This document shows positions 1 through 13,700 of a DNA stretch of 64,000 nucleotides, piece by piece. The position numbers and the translations under genes are program-made. The notes beneath the pieces are model-generated. The model did not search any database. It worked only from the letters and a program-made list of their open reading frames with translations, and had not been told where the DNA came from. Origin of the DNA: Apus apus (lineage: Eukaryota; Chordata; Aves; Apodiformes; Apodidae); the NCBI RefSeq assembly GCF_020740795.1, contig NC_067285.1, positions 72,516,342 through 72,580,341 of the forward strand, written 5' to 3'. How positions within the stretch are numbered: the stretch's first letter is position 1; each line of letters starts with the position of its first letter.

Positions 1-1271
1 ACAGTTTTCAATGAGAAGGATTTTTTTTTTTCTATATTCTGATCAGATTAACTGATTTTCTCTTATGTCTTTTATTAATACAGATTTTCAGACATTTTTG
101 CAACTAATTTTAAAGGCCCCAAACTGAGATCAAGGTGACAACAATTCCTCCCTCTTTAAAGGGTCAAGAAATGCTTTCTTCCTCTCTCCCTTCCTCTCTC
201 TCCCAAGGCAGACAAGTGTCCAGTGTCACAGAGCTGAGTTACCAAATTCACTTTCATTTGGAAATTTCCTCAATATTTTTTTAGGGCTTCAAAATTATTT
301 TTTTCCCTGCAAATCAATTCAAATTCTTTGCATATCTGTGTTAAGCACTGATGTTTCTAGCCCTCACTTAAAGATTAGATTGATTCCTCAGTGTCCTGCA
401 ATTGTCACTTCAATCAACTATTTGCAGCATTCCTAAACCTAAGTCAGATTTCAGAGCAACTTGTGCAAGTGCCATCTTGGGACACAATAATCACGGTTTT
501 CAGGAGCATTAGGCATCTTTAATGATTACCGTTACATTTTCAATGAAGTCACTACTTTTTTACCTCTTACACTTAAATGTCCTGGTGTTTCTATTTCTGG
601 TATCAACGGCTAAAGTCTGTCCACTTGTCCTTAAAAATAAGTAAAGTCTGAGCATTTAGCTGTTCTGTATAATTTGAACAGGATTTTGTTGCCTTATCCT
701 TACAGACAAAATACTACAGTGTCTCTCTTCATGTGGTACCAGTAAAACTTTTAACAGAATGTGTCAGCAGCTACCATTTGATAACATACCAATGGATACC
801 AGTTCCTAGAGGCGGCATGGAGTGACAGGATATGCTCAGTGTTAGGCATGCATAAGCATATCTTCTTGCAGCCACTTTAAACCCCTTCAGCTTCAGCAGC
901 TTTCCTGTTCAAGGTTGTTTTGGGGTACTCCATGCCTGGGATTGACCCAGGGAGACTCAGGTCCAGTCCTTCTCTCTTAATCTCTTTTACCAACCCGGTT
1001 GGCAAGATTAACCTCTGAAATTCTCAGTGCAGTATTTGAAGAGTAAGACCATTACCCAGGAGGCTTATAGAAAACATTACTTAAAGTTGAGTGAAATCAA
1101 AATGCTTGTAAAAAAACCAACAAAACTACAACACAGCAATATGACTCTGTAAGCAACAGATTTCAAGTAGCAGAATTTAGCAAAATGGTACTCTCGAAAC
1201 AGCAGGTAACAACTGGAAAAACTTAGCAAAGTTAGAGATTATGTTACCCATATGTGCTGTGAGTAAGGTTA
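1..1271. other. Non-coding, nothing recognised
   Basis: AT-rich sequence with no open frame longer than about 60 codons, no repeat family and no RNA gene recognised. Confidence 0.6.
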
Positions 1272-1354
1272 GAAATGGAGAGAGAGGGAGAGAGAGAGAG
1301 AGATGAAAAGAGAGGGAGAAAGAGATAAAGAGAGAGAGGTAAATAAAGAGGAGA
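1272..1354. repeat. GA-rich (CT on the other strand) simple repeat
   Basis: Imperfect purine repeat: runs of GAGAGA with AAAG, GGAG and TAAA interruptions. It is next to the GC-rich block at 1366-1960 and may have grown from the CT-rich part of a decayed retroelement. Confidence 0.9.
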
Positions 1355-1365
1355 TAGGTAACATA

Positions 1366-1960
1366 TCACCACCCTTGGATCCAGCAATGATCTCGGCATG
1401 ACGTTGTGGTCCTTGGATGGTGGGTGCATGTCCCAAGCACGTGGAGTCTGCCTCTTCTATGGCACCTGGCCCCATCTCTCTGGGTGAGGCTCAGCCTACT
1501 TTGTGCAGAGTCAGTGTTGGATTCAGGAATGTTCTGGAAATGAGTTGGTGGGGCATGGGGGTCCAGGTGATCACCTGGCCCCCCCCATCTAGGTTGACTG
1601 AGCAATGACCTTTATTTTCTTGCATGCAATCTGTTCTTAAACAGGGAAGTGGTCTTTCCCAAGATGACACTGTGCCTCCATGGGGCTGCTCTATGTCAGC
1701 CACTGTTCCTTAACAAGTAAGAAGAGTGTCCCTTTTATTAGGGTGGTTATCGAACGAGGGGCTCTCCTTACAAGAACAGGGTCCAGGTGGCTTATTGAAT
1801 GAGGACTCCACCCAAGCACAATGTCCAGAGTTTGTAAAGGCTGCTGTTTTGAGACAATTATTAATTTTTGGACCCTACAATAGGCAGAGTCACAGGAAAC
1901 AGCAATGGAGGACTTCGCCTACCTTAGATTTTTCACCAAAGATCCCGTGATTATTTTCAG
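1366..1960. other. GC-rich block, possible decayed retroelement
   Basis: This block is clearly richer in G+C than its surroundings, with overlapping short frames on both strands (1366-1605 and 1491-1703 minus; 1417-1608 and 1726-1950 plus). On the minus strand an AATAAAGGTC poly(A)-type signal (near 1610) and a long CT-rich tract (1272-1354) look LTR-like. I could not match it to a named family. Confidence 0.25.
1563..1578. repeat. 16-bp perfect palindrome with two E-boxes
   Basis: CCAGGTGATCACCTGG is an exact palindrome containing CAGGTG and CACCTG E-box motifs around a TGATCA centre. It lies in the GC-rich block at 1366-1960. Any binding role is untested. Confidence 0.7.
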
Positions 1961-4900
1961 CTATGCTGTTTTCACAAACGAAACTACAGGCTAGAGCTAT
2001 ATTGCTGAAGAGCATTATTAGCCATTGGCATTTCAACTGTTGTTTTCTCACTTCCCATTCATGACAATCAGTTAAGACTCTGCAGACATCTGTCTGGAAG
2101 AATGGAAAATCTAGAGGTATGAAATACAATATTTGTGCAGTTATATTAGGGTCTTTCTTACAGCATGTTCATTATTTTTTTCTGGAAACATTGTGAAATG
2201 AGCTGAAAAGAACAGAAGCTGCCATGGAAAATTTTAATTTCAGAGCCTTACAAGGACTTGTACATATACATCAGCTAGTGTTCCTGATTCAGATTGACTT
2301 TGTTCAACCTAAAGGAAAAAATTTCCAAGATTGGCTTGTAAAATAAAAGTCACACTGGAATTACAGAACAGATGGATTTATTAATTGAATATTTTCCATA
2401 GCTTCCTCCTTCTCCTGATCTTCTCACTGAGTACATGTCTTTTCAACCAAAATATTGTAAAATGTGTCAGTTCTTTTATTTGGGTTAGCTGAACCTCGAC
2501 TTTGCCAGCAGATACATTAACGATCATGAGGAAAACAAACCCATTTGATTCAGAATATGCATTTATCGTATTTTACACAATTTTCAGCCAAGACATCACT
2601 GGGACTGTCTTTAAATTAAAACAAGCTAACATGAGGAAAGGAAGAAAGTAACAGAAGACATTTAGCATTTATCACCCTTTTAACAGTCCTGGTCAATTAA
2701 GACCGTAAATTCTGTACACTGTAAAATTATCACACTGATATCTGTTGTGCATTTCCTTACAAAAAAATCACAAGTTATGTCAGGCCCAATTTTCTAAAAG
2801 GGTAATTATATTTTTTAGAATACATAGCAATACACCTCTGACATTATCATCACAGATGGTCAGTGCTTCCCTTGTTCAGCAACTTCAATGGAAGATGTGC
2901 CGAGGAGGAGTGGGTGAAATGTTAGGAAGATTTATGCAGAGCATTTAAATACTGCACAGCCCTCCTACTGCAAGCTTCTCTGGCAATGTTTCCGCATTAA
3001 TTAACAGTATTTATAGCAGAATGGAAAATTCAAAAGTAAAATGCATAAATAAATGTAAAATGTCAAATGGGAAAAAAAAAAAAAATTGAGATCTTCAGAA
3101 ATGGAAAAAAATGGGAGTGGAAGTTGTGGTTTTCTTTCCCTTGAAATGATACTATAAATGTCTGCTAAATTAGATTAGTCACTTCAGTCCATCATTATGA
3201 GAAACATAATATTCCACTTAAAACACAACATATTTGGACTGTTCAGCACAGTATTTTTAAAAAGATGAGCAATAAATGCATACAGTTTATTTATACTAAA
3301 ACACATGCATGTGTAAAATTATATTTGTATTATAAAAGTAAGGTTATCTACCCTAAAGAGATCTTTTTTGTTATTTACTTACAGAAGAAAAGGACTGCAC
3401 TCAAAACTGTATTAGACTACAGGATTCAAAACAATATAGCTTCCAAACTACAAGGATACCATACTTGAGTGCTGAGGTTAGCATGATTTTTGGACACATT
3501 TCTGTTCATTTTGCCATGCCAAGAGGCATCTATGGAGGCAGCCCAAAATTCCCAACATGGAAGAACTGTTCACACGTTAAAAATCTCAGATTACTTTTCA
3601 TTCAAATGTACCCACATGAGGTCTGATGAGGGAGAAAAAATAAAGTAATTTCAGGGGGAAAAAAACAGATGTGTAGTAGCTTTAACAGTACCAGAGGAAA
3701 GAGGTTACAAAACTCTTCAGATTACTCAAGGAAGAACACTTTCTGACAGTTCTGGGCTATGCTGCCTCACCAAGCTCCAGTTGGTGCCAGAATGAGTGAT
3801 AAAACCTAGCATTTTCCATTTATAACTTCCCTACAACAGTTCTGACTCCTCATTAGATCATCTTTGTGAATAATATTTGTGATGCATAGATACTTTCTTA
3901 GAAATTAAAATAACAATTAAAATTTCCCCTAAAGGACTGCTTGTTCTTAACCTGCTCAAATGTGAAGCTATCTTTGATCCTATCTTTACTTCAGTACATG
4001 GTCCTGCACCATGGTCTAGAACACCTGTGCTTTTAAATAAATCATCCTTAGTCTATCTTTTTTTTGTCATGCAAAGTTAATGATTTGTGGATATGAATAC
4101 AATATTAATTTATAATTCTGAGCTTTAAAATCTGTTCACAGCCACAGTTTTGTTCCTGATTCAACTCTGTTCAAAATTAAATAATGGAAGTTTGGGAGAG
4201 AGTCAGAGTCCTTACTCATTTTTCATAAGTAATTTACATAAGTAATGTTAGTTTTGTTTTAGGAAACAAACTTACAGAGCGAGCTACCATTTGGATTAGA
4301 AGTTAATACCATTAATTCTAAAGAAAAACAGCAGAAGGACAGAAATTCTCCGAGCAGAATATGGATGATTTTATTTCATGTTGCCTGTTCTGTGGCCCAC
4401 CTTCATCCTCTGGAATACGGTTCACTGCATACAGAGGACTGCAAAACTCATTTGCATCCCAAGGAAAGCACTTAAGACAGAAACTGTCACAAATAATTCC
4501 ATTGCTAAGAAGCTCAGTTGAAAGGGCAGAAATGCTGCTCCAATCACAGCAGAAATTACAGGTCCAAATAGCTTCCGTGTCTCCTGTCTCCGGGAAAGCA
4601 CAGCTACCACTTATTTGGAGAGGGCTTGGGGATATAGAATCCAAATGGTCAGAGTCTCCTTCCTTGCTATACCCTTTCTGAAATTCAAGCTACAGAAAGC
4701 ACATGTGACTGAGAGGCCTGTCTTTTTATATTTCCCAACAGTTACTTCCCAATTCAGACACCAGGCCTGTGGTGGTGACTATATGCATTACAAATGGTGC
4801 TTGGTTAAAGCCATACCTAGTCAACACACATAAACTGAGTTAAGGCATTTGACCACATCTGTCTACCATACAGATAATACAAAAATGGCCGCATCACTCT

Positions 4901-5572
4901 GCTTGAGCCATAGTTGTTCCACGATGTTCTGTGGTCATGGAAATACATGTTTAAAATTGTTGATTAATTTTCTTTTAAAATAGTCTCAGTTTCAAGACCT
5001 ATATCTAAAGGATCACCACGAGCCAAGCGTCTAAAATATACTATTCTGGAAATTATGTTTGCAGCTGCTCACGAACCTTGCAGAGGTTCACAATTTCTAG
5101 AGGTTTTAAATAGGTTGGGAATATCAGCTGGTTCCATGTGTTCCTTCCACACTAACCTGTAGGCTTGTGTGAAGAATTTTTTCCAACTAGAAGAAATCTG
5201 CCTTTGGAAGGACCTGGTAGATGCACTAGTTTTTTCAAACACTGGCTGAATTTCTGTTCCAGTCTGACTGAAATCAGAAACCATTTGGATTCTTTCACGT
5301 GATGAGTAACTATTTCAATTACGACTTACTCTGTCACAGCTGTACTTGGCTTCAGTTGAATATATTGAGATTGGAAGGTTGATCTAACAATTTAAAGCCA
5401 TTCACACTTCAGTTTAGCTCATAAATGCTCCTCTGTTGGTGGGGCCTCCAAGTAGTTTGGTGATAAACAAAGGTTAACAAAGAGAATTTTTCAAAAATTA
5501 TAAAGGCAAGGATGCTGTACTGGTTTAAAAGCAATGGAAAATTGCTTCCAGGGATATGTTCACAATAAAAAA
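1961..5572. other. Non-coding, no gene recognised
   Basis: AT-rich DNA with a 14-nt A-run at 3072-3085. The only sizeable frames, 4361-4681 (plus) and 4318-4644 (minus), overlap on opposite strands and match nothing I recognise. Confidence 0.6.
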
Positions 5573-5776
5573 TAAACTTCTTTACTGTGAGAGTGACAGA
5601 GCACTGGAACAGGCTGCCCAGAGAGGTTGTGGAGTCTCCTTCTCTGGAGACATTCAAAACCCGCCTGGACACGTTCCTGTGTGATGTGCTCTAGGTGATC
5701 CTGCTCTGGCAGGGGGGTTGGACAAGGTGATCTTTCTATGGGCCTTCCAACCCCTAAGAGTCTGTGATTCTATGAT
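5573..5776 (+). mobile_element. CR1 LINE 3' end fragment
   Basis: About 200 bp of sense CR1 3' sequence: 'ttctttactgtgagagtgac', 'gcactggaacaggctgcccag', 'ttgtggagtctccttctc', 'ggacaaggtgatcttt', ending in TCTGTGATTCTATGATT. It encodes the residual C-terminus of ORF2 ([13 protein letters not shown] type) and the terminal octamer. It is severely 5'-truncated. Confidence 0.95.
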
Positions 5777-6815
5777 TTTCTCCTTCCTCTCTGCAACACT
5801 GACCTAGAAAACTAAGGTTCTTGCATGATTAAGTTTCAGAAGGTGAAGCTTTTGAGAAAACTCTAGACTTTACAACACTGGTTATGCTGATGTAAAGACC
5901 TACTTGTCTCCAGTTAGTAGCATTGATCCATGGTACAAAATACAGTGTGTAAACAGCAACTTTAAACTTTATCCAAACCCTTTGCTTCCAATATTTAAAA
6001 TGTCTGCAAAACACTCTAGTGGAGTTTGCAGAAAGATTGAACACAGTTCTAAGGTGTGACTGGTCACTTGTATTTCTGATAGAGTGATGATGGGGGGGGA
6101 GAGATCTAGAGCATTGTTGTCGAACCTGAGTCAGTGACAGATACAAAATAAAACAATACTACATCTCTTGATGTAGCAATACAACTGTTGAGTCTATTTT
6201 TTGTACACTTTGCCAAATTGGAAAATAAATAAACTCCAAATTTCCATGCAGAACATATATTGGTGACACCTTTCTTCATATCAGTCCAATTTCACAATTG
6301 CAGCCAGGTCATGCTGCAGAGAAACAAAACCTGATGTTTTTCTAGCAACTGTGCTGCAGGCATGAGAAATTTGAGTGTTGCTGTGCACTGGATGGTAGCT
6401 GCGTTCCTTCAGGGCTGTATCTAAACTAAGAGGACAGCTTTCCCTGGCTTACCATTATGCCACAGTCAATACAGAATGTTCCTGGTTTACAGAGTTCAAA
6501 GTGAAGGGTTAGGAGGGGAAAGAGGAAAGCAAAGATCATGATCAGCAAGAAGGTTTCCTTGTAGCTGTCACTGTATTCTGTAAAAAGAAACCACAGGCCT
6601 TAGTGTCATTTTTTCTGCTGTTTTTTTGCATGCTCTAATTTCTTTCTTTACTGTTAAAGAATTTCACTCCACTTACAGTGTACTTCTCCCTGTTTTTCTC
6701 TGAATATACATATATATACTTGGAAATGTAGCACCAGTCTTTCAGCTCTCTTCTTCCTGTCAGAAATAATTTATAGCTATTTACAACTTTAACTTCCTTA
6801 AAATGTAGTTTGCTT

Positions 6816-6846
6816 AAAAAAAAAAAAAAAGCAAAAAAAAAAAAAA
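6816..6846. repeat. Two adjacent A-runs (15 A, GC, 14 A)
   Basis: A15-GC-A14, preceded by ordinary sequence. No source gene or SINE body was recognised upstream, so it is not assigned as a retroposon tail. Confidence 0.9.
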
Positions 6847-9800
6847 GCAGCTGATATTAATGGAGGAGCATCCCATTCATACATTTTTTTTTAATTAATA
6901 GTCAATTTTAAAACTTTTGCAATTATTAGAATGTTACTTCATTCTCATGGAATAGATAAGGAAGACATTTTAACCATGCATTCCAAAAATCAGCCAAGTA
7001 AGTTACTGCTGTAAGATTCAATAATTTATGAAACATAAGGAGTGCAAAGAAGTGTTGCCAGGCTGCCCAAAATTTTGAATTTGCATTTTGTGTTATACTA
7101 TATAATTTGCGGTCTATCCAACTCCTGATTAGGATAATTTGCTATCATTCCCTATACATAGGCACAGAGCTTTTCTAGAATGAGTATTAGTTGTTCATTT
7201 AGAGATACCACTTTCTGTATTGAAGTGAGTTTCATTACTTCAGGGTTTTTTTTTCCTCTTTTTTCTGGAATAGGCTGAGGCAAAAATCCATTGCCTCAGA
7301 CAGGTAATTTCCTTGTCACATGGGTCACATAATTACAATTACAATGTGGCCATTACAGGGCATTTCAGTAGCAGGCCATAAAAACATAGTTTTTGTACAA
7401 GTTTCAACAGTGCTGAAAAATAAAAAAGTCTCTTCTTGTTAGTAAGCATGAGATATATAAGTGCTAAGAACTGTTGCAGGTCTTTGCATGATCTTGCCTG
7501 GCTCCAAGATTTTCATAAGACATTCTATCATCAGAGGAACATTCAAGCAACTCTAGCAATACGACACTTGTTTCCTTGCATAAGAAAATAGCTAAATAAA
7601 ATTTAATTAAAATGTGATCTCTTCTAAAAAATCCATTTTAGCTGTCTTAATATCTGTCAAAAATTCCACTAAGAAAACAGGAACTGTTTCTTACTGCCTT
7701 TTGAAGTCCATTCTGCCTGCAGCTGTACTGTGGGGGATACACGCACGAGGTGATAGATTTTGTGCCTCATTAGGAGCAACTTTACATCACAGATTCAGAC
7801 ATAAATCTTGCCAAAAACATTGTGATTTCCTTCTTTTAAGAATGAACTGCTTATGCTGATTCTCAAGCAATACTTAGTACATTTCTGGTGGCTGAGTGAA
7901 TATCAAACAACATATACTGTCTCTTGAAAATTAAGCAAATAAAGCTATGTTTAGGTGTCTTCTGAAACAATGAGAACTTTTCTCTCCCAAGCTTTAATAA
8001 ATACTTGAATTCCTCATTGTACCTCAGAAGCAAATGAGTATGTATCACATTCTAGTGACCCTTATTTGCTCTGGCAGTCCTTATGAAAACCTCTTGTAGG
8101 AGCATGGCCAAATATGACATTTCAGCTCCCTTCCATAGCATCAGTTTTGATGCCCAGCAGAAGTTATGGGAGAGTTTCTTACCTCCATGGGGAGTAGGCT
8201 CTTAGATATATGCAAGCTTGCTCTACCTGAACCATTTGCCGTAAAAAAGCTGCTTTTGGTTAAATGCCATAAAACTGTTTAAAATGCTTTTAAAACACTT
8301 CTTAAATGCAATCTTTATTTACTGCATTGCTACAGAAAAAAGTTCTGTTTCGTGGGAAAGTTTACAACAATCTAACACCCAATGGAACAAAATGACAGGT
8401 TTAAATGTGCCTTCCTTTTACCAAAGTAGAGGGTTCCTGAGGTACAGAGTGCAAAACACAAAAATGGGACAAACAGATGAAATTCTAGATTATACTTAAT
8501 CATAAGTAACTATCTGATTTTATTTCCTATGTTTCCCAGTCATCTGCAGCTTCAATGACTGGCAAATTTGATACCTCCTTTTTTCCTTTAAGGCTCTCTC
8601 AACCTCCCTTTGATGCTTCCCCCCCCATAATTTACATTTTACTTGTCTCTGTTTGTCATGTTGTGACATTTTTAAGGCTGTTACAATATTTTGCAAATCA
8701 TACATCAAAAGAAGCATTTGCTGTTTTTACACTTTAGAAAAGTTGCAGCCTATTAGCACAGTTTTAGTTCCTATCCAGGAGGTCACATGTGACAGCTGAA
8801 CAGCACAGATGGAGATCCGTCATAGTGCTCTGTTTAAATCACCTCTCCTTTTGACCCAGTTGCATCACATGTTTTCCCACTAAACTGTGGCTTTTTGACA
8901 GCAAAGATGTTGTGAATCACTGGCACAAGGTTGTGGAAAGAAATGGGACAAGCTAGAGCCCAGAGCTCTACTCTGTCGTAGCCTGGAGCTACAACAAAAG
9001 CGTAAGGAAAATGAGAGGGCTTCTCTCTTGCAGAAGAGGTTGATGTCTCTTGAAAGATATCAGACTGATAAGGAAAAGCTGTCTAGGGAATCTGAGGAAG
9101 GCACCTAAGCTGACTAGATTGACTGCATCCAGAAAACACAGCTGAAACATTCTCTGGAGTTAAAATTTCAACTAACCCTCTGTTCGCCCCACTCCTATGT
9201 ACCTATACAGTTGTGCACCTAATCTGTGCATCTCCTGTTTCTGAACAGAAGCAAAGCAGAAAAGACACCATGAGACAGTCTACTTTTAATGACACTTCTG
9301 TTGTCATAACAATAAAGTTTTTTCCAATTATATTTCCAAGTGTATTACAAAGCCAAAGAGTTGAGAGCAAACGAAAAAAAAAGAATGAAGCCTCACAACT
9401 GTTTATTTTAAAATCAGCTGAGGTAGAAAAGAATTAATGCTACCTTTTATATTTGAAGTTGTGTTTAAATTTAGCCATGTATTTTGTATTATATAATAAC
9501 ACCACCAGTAAAACTCTGGGGGGAAAAAAAAAAAGAAACAAAAAAGATCTTCACTTTTCTGCAAGTGTGTGCTAAGAGATTCAGACTTTGTCCTACTTAT
9601 AAAGCCACTTCAGATAAGGGCAGCCTACTTGCATCTTATTACTTTTCCAAAATAGCACAAAGCAAAAGAAATCTTAAAAGAAAAAGGACTGAGTAAGTAA
9701 AGTGAATCTCTTTCCTGGAAAATTATTCCAAATGCAGGCAGCAAAAAAATACACAAAAGAAAAATAAAACCCTTCACTAAAATATCTAGGGTAGCTTACC

Positions 9801-10300
9801 TGGATTCTAGAATCTCTGCAGTTACTCTGTTTCTTTTCTCAATCCAACAGTTTATCTGTGCTAGGCCTAGGAAAACAGAAACAAGAAATTTCAAAGAAAC
9901 ATTCAAAAAAAACCAGAAACTTTGGAAATTATAAGTGCACATGGGAACTACCTGAAAGCTGACAGCCTGTAATTATTTCAAATTGTATTGAACACCTACT
10001 ATGAATAGGATTTATCTCCTCATGCCACTTTTTCTTCAAGAGGGCCATAGGAATAGCCAAAGTTGTCTTTTTCAAAACAATGGGTCCTAATTACTGAAAG
10101 GACACCTAGGAAGTACTCATGCTTGGTTTAGTTCTGTAAAGTCCCATTATTTTTTCACAGTGATCTGCTGATCACTAAGATAAGGTCCTAAGATAGGCTG
10201 TGTTGCAGGAATCAGTTTCAGATGACCAGTGGATGCAACAAGAATGTGAATTATACAGAAAAAGGCCTAGAGACTCTAGGGGGGATAGGCTGTAAGTAGT

Positions 10301-10324
10301 ACATAAAAGACATGTCTTTTATGT
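10301..10324. repeat. Perfect 24-bp palindrome
   Basis: The half-site ACATAAAAGACA is followed directly by its exact reverse complement TGTCTTTTATGT, with no spacer. No flanking element was recognised. Confidence 0.9.
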
Positions 10325-10499
10325 CTTCATGGAGTTCCCAGCTCACATCCACTGACAAGTCAAGGCATGTTTCTTCTTTATTCAAGTGATTGATCAAGGC
10401 CAGGCTAGATGTTTCCATCCACGAATATTAAAATCTATGAATAGTTTGGGGTTCAACCAAAATTTGATTAAATTAATTGACTCTTCTTAATGAAGAAAA

Positions 10500-10760
10500 C
10501 AGGCCCCTCTCCTTTAAAATTTTAACTACTGGCCCCCTCCCCTGGCAGAAAAGCTGGGTGCCATGGGCTACAAGATGCCACACATGTCCAGAGCCAGCAA
10601 CCAAGAGGGCGCAGGCTGCTGGGGTCAGGCTTGGGTGATGGGCGATGACCAGCCGTGGTTCAGAGGCTGCCACATATCCTGTTCACAGGTGTGCTAGTGG
10701 GAGCTTGTCAAGGAAGCACAGCACCACAGTTCCTTCCCTGGGAGCAGGGAGGCACTGATG
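10500..10760. other. Isolated GC-rich block
   Basis: About 260 bp (from 'ctggccccctcccctggcag' to 'gggagcagggaggcactg') stand out from AT-rich flanks. The frame 10473-10673 (minus) has no recognisable content. Source unknown; a transposon remnant or regulatory element are both possible. Confidence 0.3.
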
Positions 10761-13700
10761 GGTTTTCTGCATTTCATACCACCTACATGTTTTGCCTCTT
10801 TTGCTCACTGTGTCTGAATTAGATGAGTCAAGCTCTGTCCTCTGTTGCGCTAGGGTAAAACAAAGGAGCTCTGGAGAAGATGAGACATTACTCCAGGTGG
10901 TATTTGAGGGTTAATGGAGTAAAATTTGCTTCTGTGCCTGCAGCTACTGCCACTCATCTGCTTGAGTAATAGAGCCTTAAACATTTAAGTGATGGATGTT
11001 AGTGCATGCCAGCTGCAAACCAACAGAGCGGGCTGTAAACACATTTTACAGGTTTTTATCTTTGTTTTTTAATGTGCTCTTTTTCTCAGCTGAAATCCTC
11101 TTGCTTCTCCAGTGTGGTATCGCACGAACGGGCCTAGGCAGTTAGGGTAGGAGAGGTACAGCCTAACTGACTCAACGGTGTTCAGCAAGTTTTACTCATC
11201 AGGCTTACAGCACAGCTATGGTCAGCATCCAGATTACAGCATCACAGCCATTGGAAATTTCCTCTGCTGTTCCTTCAGCTGAGTAAAGCCATTTTTATCT
11301 CTCTGTAGGAATTTTTCATTAAGACTGCTTGTGTGTGAACACTTGTGCTTTTACATAGCTTTCAGTAACAGCTGAAGGAGAAGCTGTCACATTTGTGAAA
11401 GTTATTTCTTTTGGAGATGACAGGACTTGAGCTCTCTCTCTCTTTTCTGCCCTGAATTTGATGCGGCAATATTCCATAAATTGGACTGTTTCCTGTGTAG
11501 GTAAGTTGTTCCATTAGTAAAAAACACCTCGGGCATGCTTAACTAGGAGCATGGGGAAGCTGTGCACTTGGTGCAGTAAATGTAAGATATAAGTAAAATG
11601 TAAGAAGGCTCAATTTCATTAGGCTAGCCCAACTAAACATCTATAGACAGTGGATTTTTGTCTTAATAGACCCCTCCACAGATGCATCTTCCTGTTCTTA
11701 TATACATTCTTGGTGACTTACTTTTCAACTGCTAACTTCCAAAATCAAACGCGTATGTTAAATGTGTCAACTGGCTTAACTTCTGTGCCACGCCAGTGGT
11801 TTACTTCCCTTTTGTTCTCTGTTTTCTTGAACTCTAGTGCTTGCAGTGTGATGGGTTAGTTAAGTACCAAGGTGTTTGCTGCTTGCTTGTTCTCTCACTG
11901 GGATCCCACAGTACCACACAAATTAAAATGAGTTCTAATGCATCATCAGTGCCATTTATTATTCCCCGGTTTTGCATCTGCTCTTGAAGCTTTTCAGCTC
12001 TCTCTGCCCTGGAAGCTTCTAACTATCTGTAAATAAGGCTGGTAGCCTAGCAACATTGAGTGAATGCATTTCCCTTGCTGAATAATGTTGGGCATAATCA
12101 AATCAGCTTGTTATGCTTTCTGCAGCAATGCCACCATAAGTTGGATACAATTACAGACATTTCATGTACATTGGCTTCATATTGAATTGGAAACTTTTTT
12201 CAGCTCCTCTAGAAGCAGTCTGTACCCACAAAGTGAGTCAGAAATGCTCAGATTAGTAGCAAATAACCAGCTCCAGAACCAGATGCAATCATCAGACTGA
12301 GTTGATTGATTAACCTGACCCTTCAAGGAGACTAAAGTGACAGCAAACACCATGTCTCTGAGCATTTGTACTCACCAGCACAGACAACCAGACAGTTTGG
12401 AGGTACCTTAGGTGTCTGTCAGGGAGAACTGCCTTGTGGTACAGATATGACATCCTCCTAGGCAGGAAATAAGCCTGTGTCATAAACTGAGCAAACACTT
12501 TCCAAAAAAACCAAAAGGTCCACAGCACTCTCTGTGATCTGTCTTGCTCTAAAGGGGAAACTTGCACTGTCAAACTGCATTTACTGCAACTTATTTCGGG
12601 GATGGTAGCAAGGCACAGCATTCTTCCTACCCTGTCACGCTTACATGCATGTGAGGAACTGCACCAATTCTGAAGGGTTCTGCTGCTGCTCTTTCCATGC
12701 CCTGCAGTATCTGGTTATTCAAACTAGTTTGAAGAAGGGTATATAGTCTTCTTGAACATCTGCACAGTTAAACAAGTTAAAGAATGAAAAGCTTCTTAAA
12801 CTTATATCAAGATTTTATCAGATCATATTATTCAATTTGTAGTGTATGTAATGTATAGACATCTTGTAGTCTATATTTTGTGTGAGTAGAACTTTACAAT
12901 TTTCAGCTGCTACATCTCTTCACCTCAGAAGAAGGAAACCTTTGTTCTTCATTTTTTATTTGACCTTTCTAATCTAAACAAGTTTGATTGGGCAATGAAT
13001 GAATAAATGAATTATTCCAGCATAATGTTATCACAAGACAGAGTTGGTGATGCCAAGCACAAAAATAGCTCTGGCTTTTTCTCCCTCTTCTCTCTTCCCA
13101 TCACTGATTAGCACAGGCATTAGTAGATAGACAGCAAGAAGTCTGTTTTTACTTAGATTTTATAAGCTTGAGTACATACTTTATTGGCTGGGAAGATACC
13201 TAATTCTATAATAAAAGCAAGCAAGTGTGAAAACCAGAGAAAGTAAACCTCATTAGGATGAGGTTTAAACAGAGGATTCATTCTGGTATTTTTGAAAGTC
13301 TTACTTATACTGATAAAAAACTTCATGCAGCTTAAAATACACAATTTTAATTCACATTTATGTAAGTATTACTGAATCAAAATAACGACTTCACTTTCTT
13401 CGCATTTTCAGTTCTGCCTAACAAGCCTACATTGCTAAAACCTGACCAAGCGTGTGATTTACAGCCACAGCAAGAGCTTGGTTTGGTCTTTGTCACAAGC
13501 TTAAAGCACATCTAGCTGTGCTTTCTTAACTTAGCATGGATGGGACTGAAGATCATAGGCTAGTAAGAAAAATGCATTTATTTCTTGATACTTTGTTCCA
13601 GGGTCCGGAAGCTAACACTCTCTGCTCAAAGTAAATGTATTTACCATGCTTTTTTCTCACAAGGTGGCAAGGCTTTCTGCTCAGTTAAGTCTCTGCTTGC

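Noticed and set aside
4318..4681. Opposing frames of 106 and 108 codons
   Set aside because: They overlap on opposite strands, have no recognised domain or splice context, and their lengths are within chance for the window.
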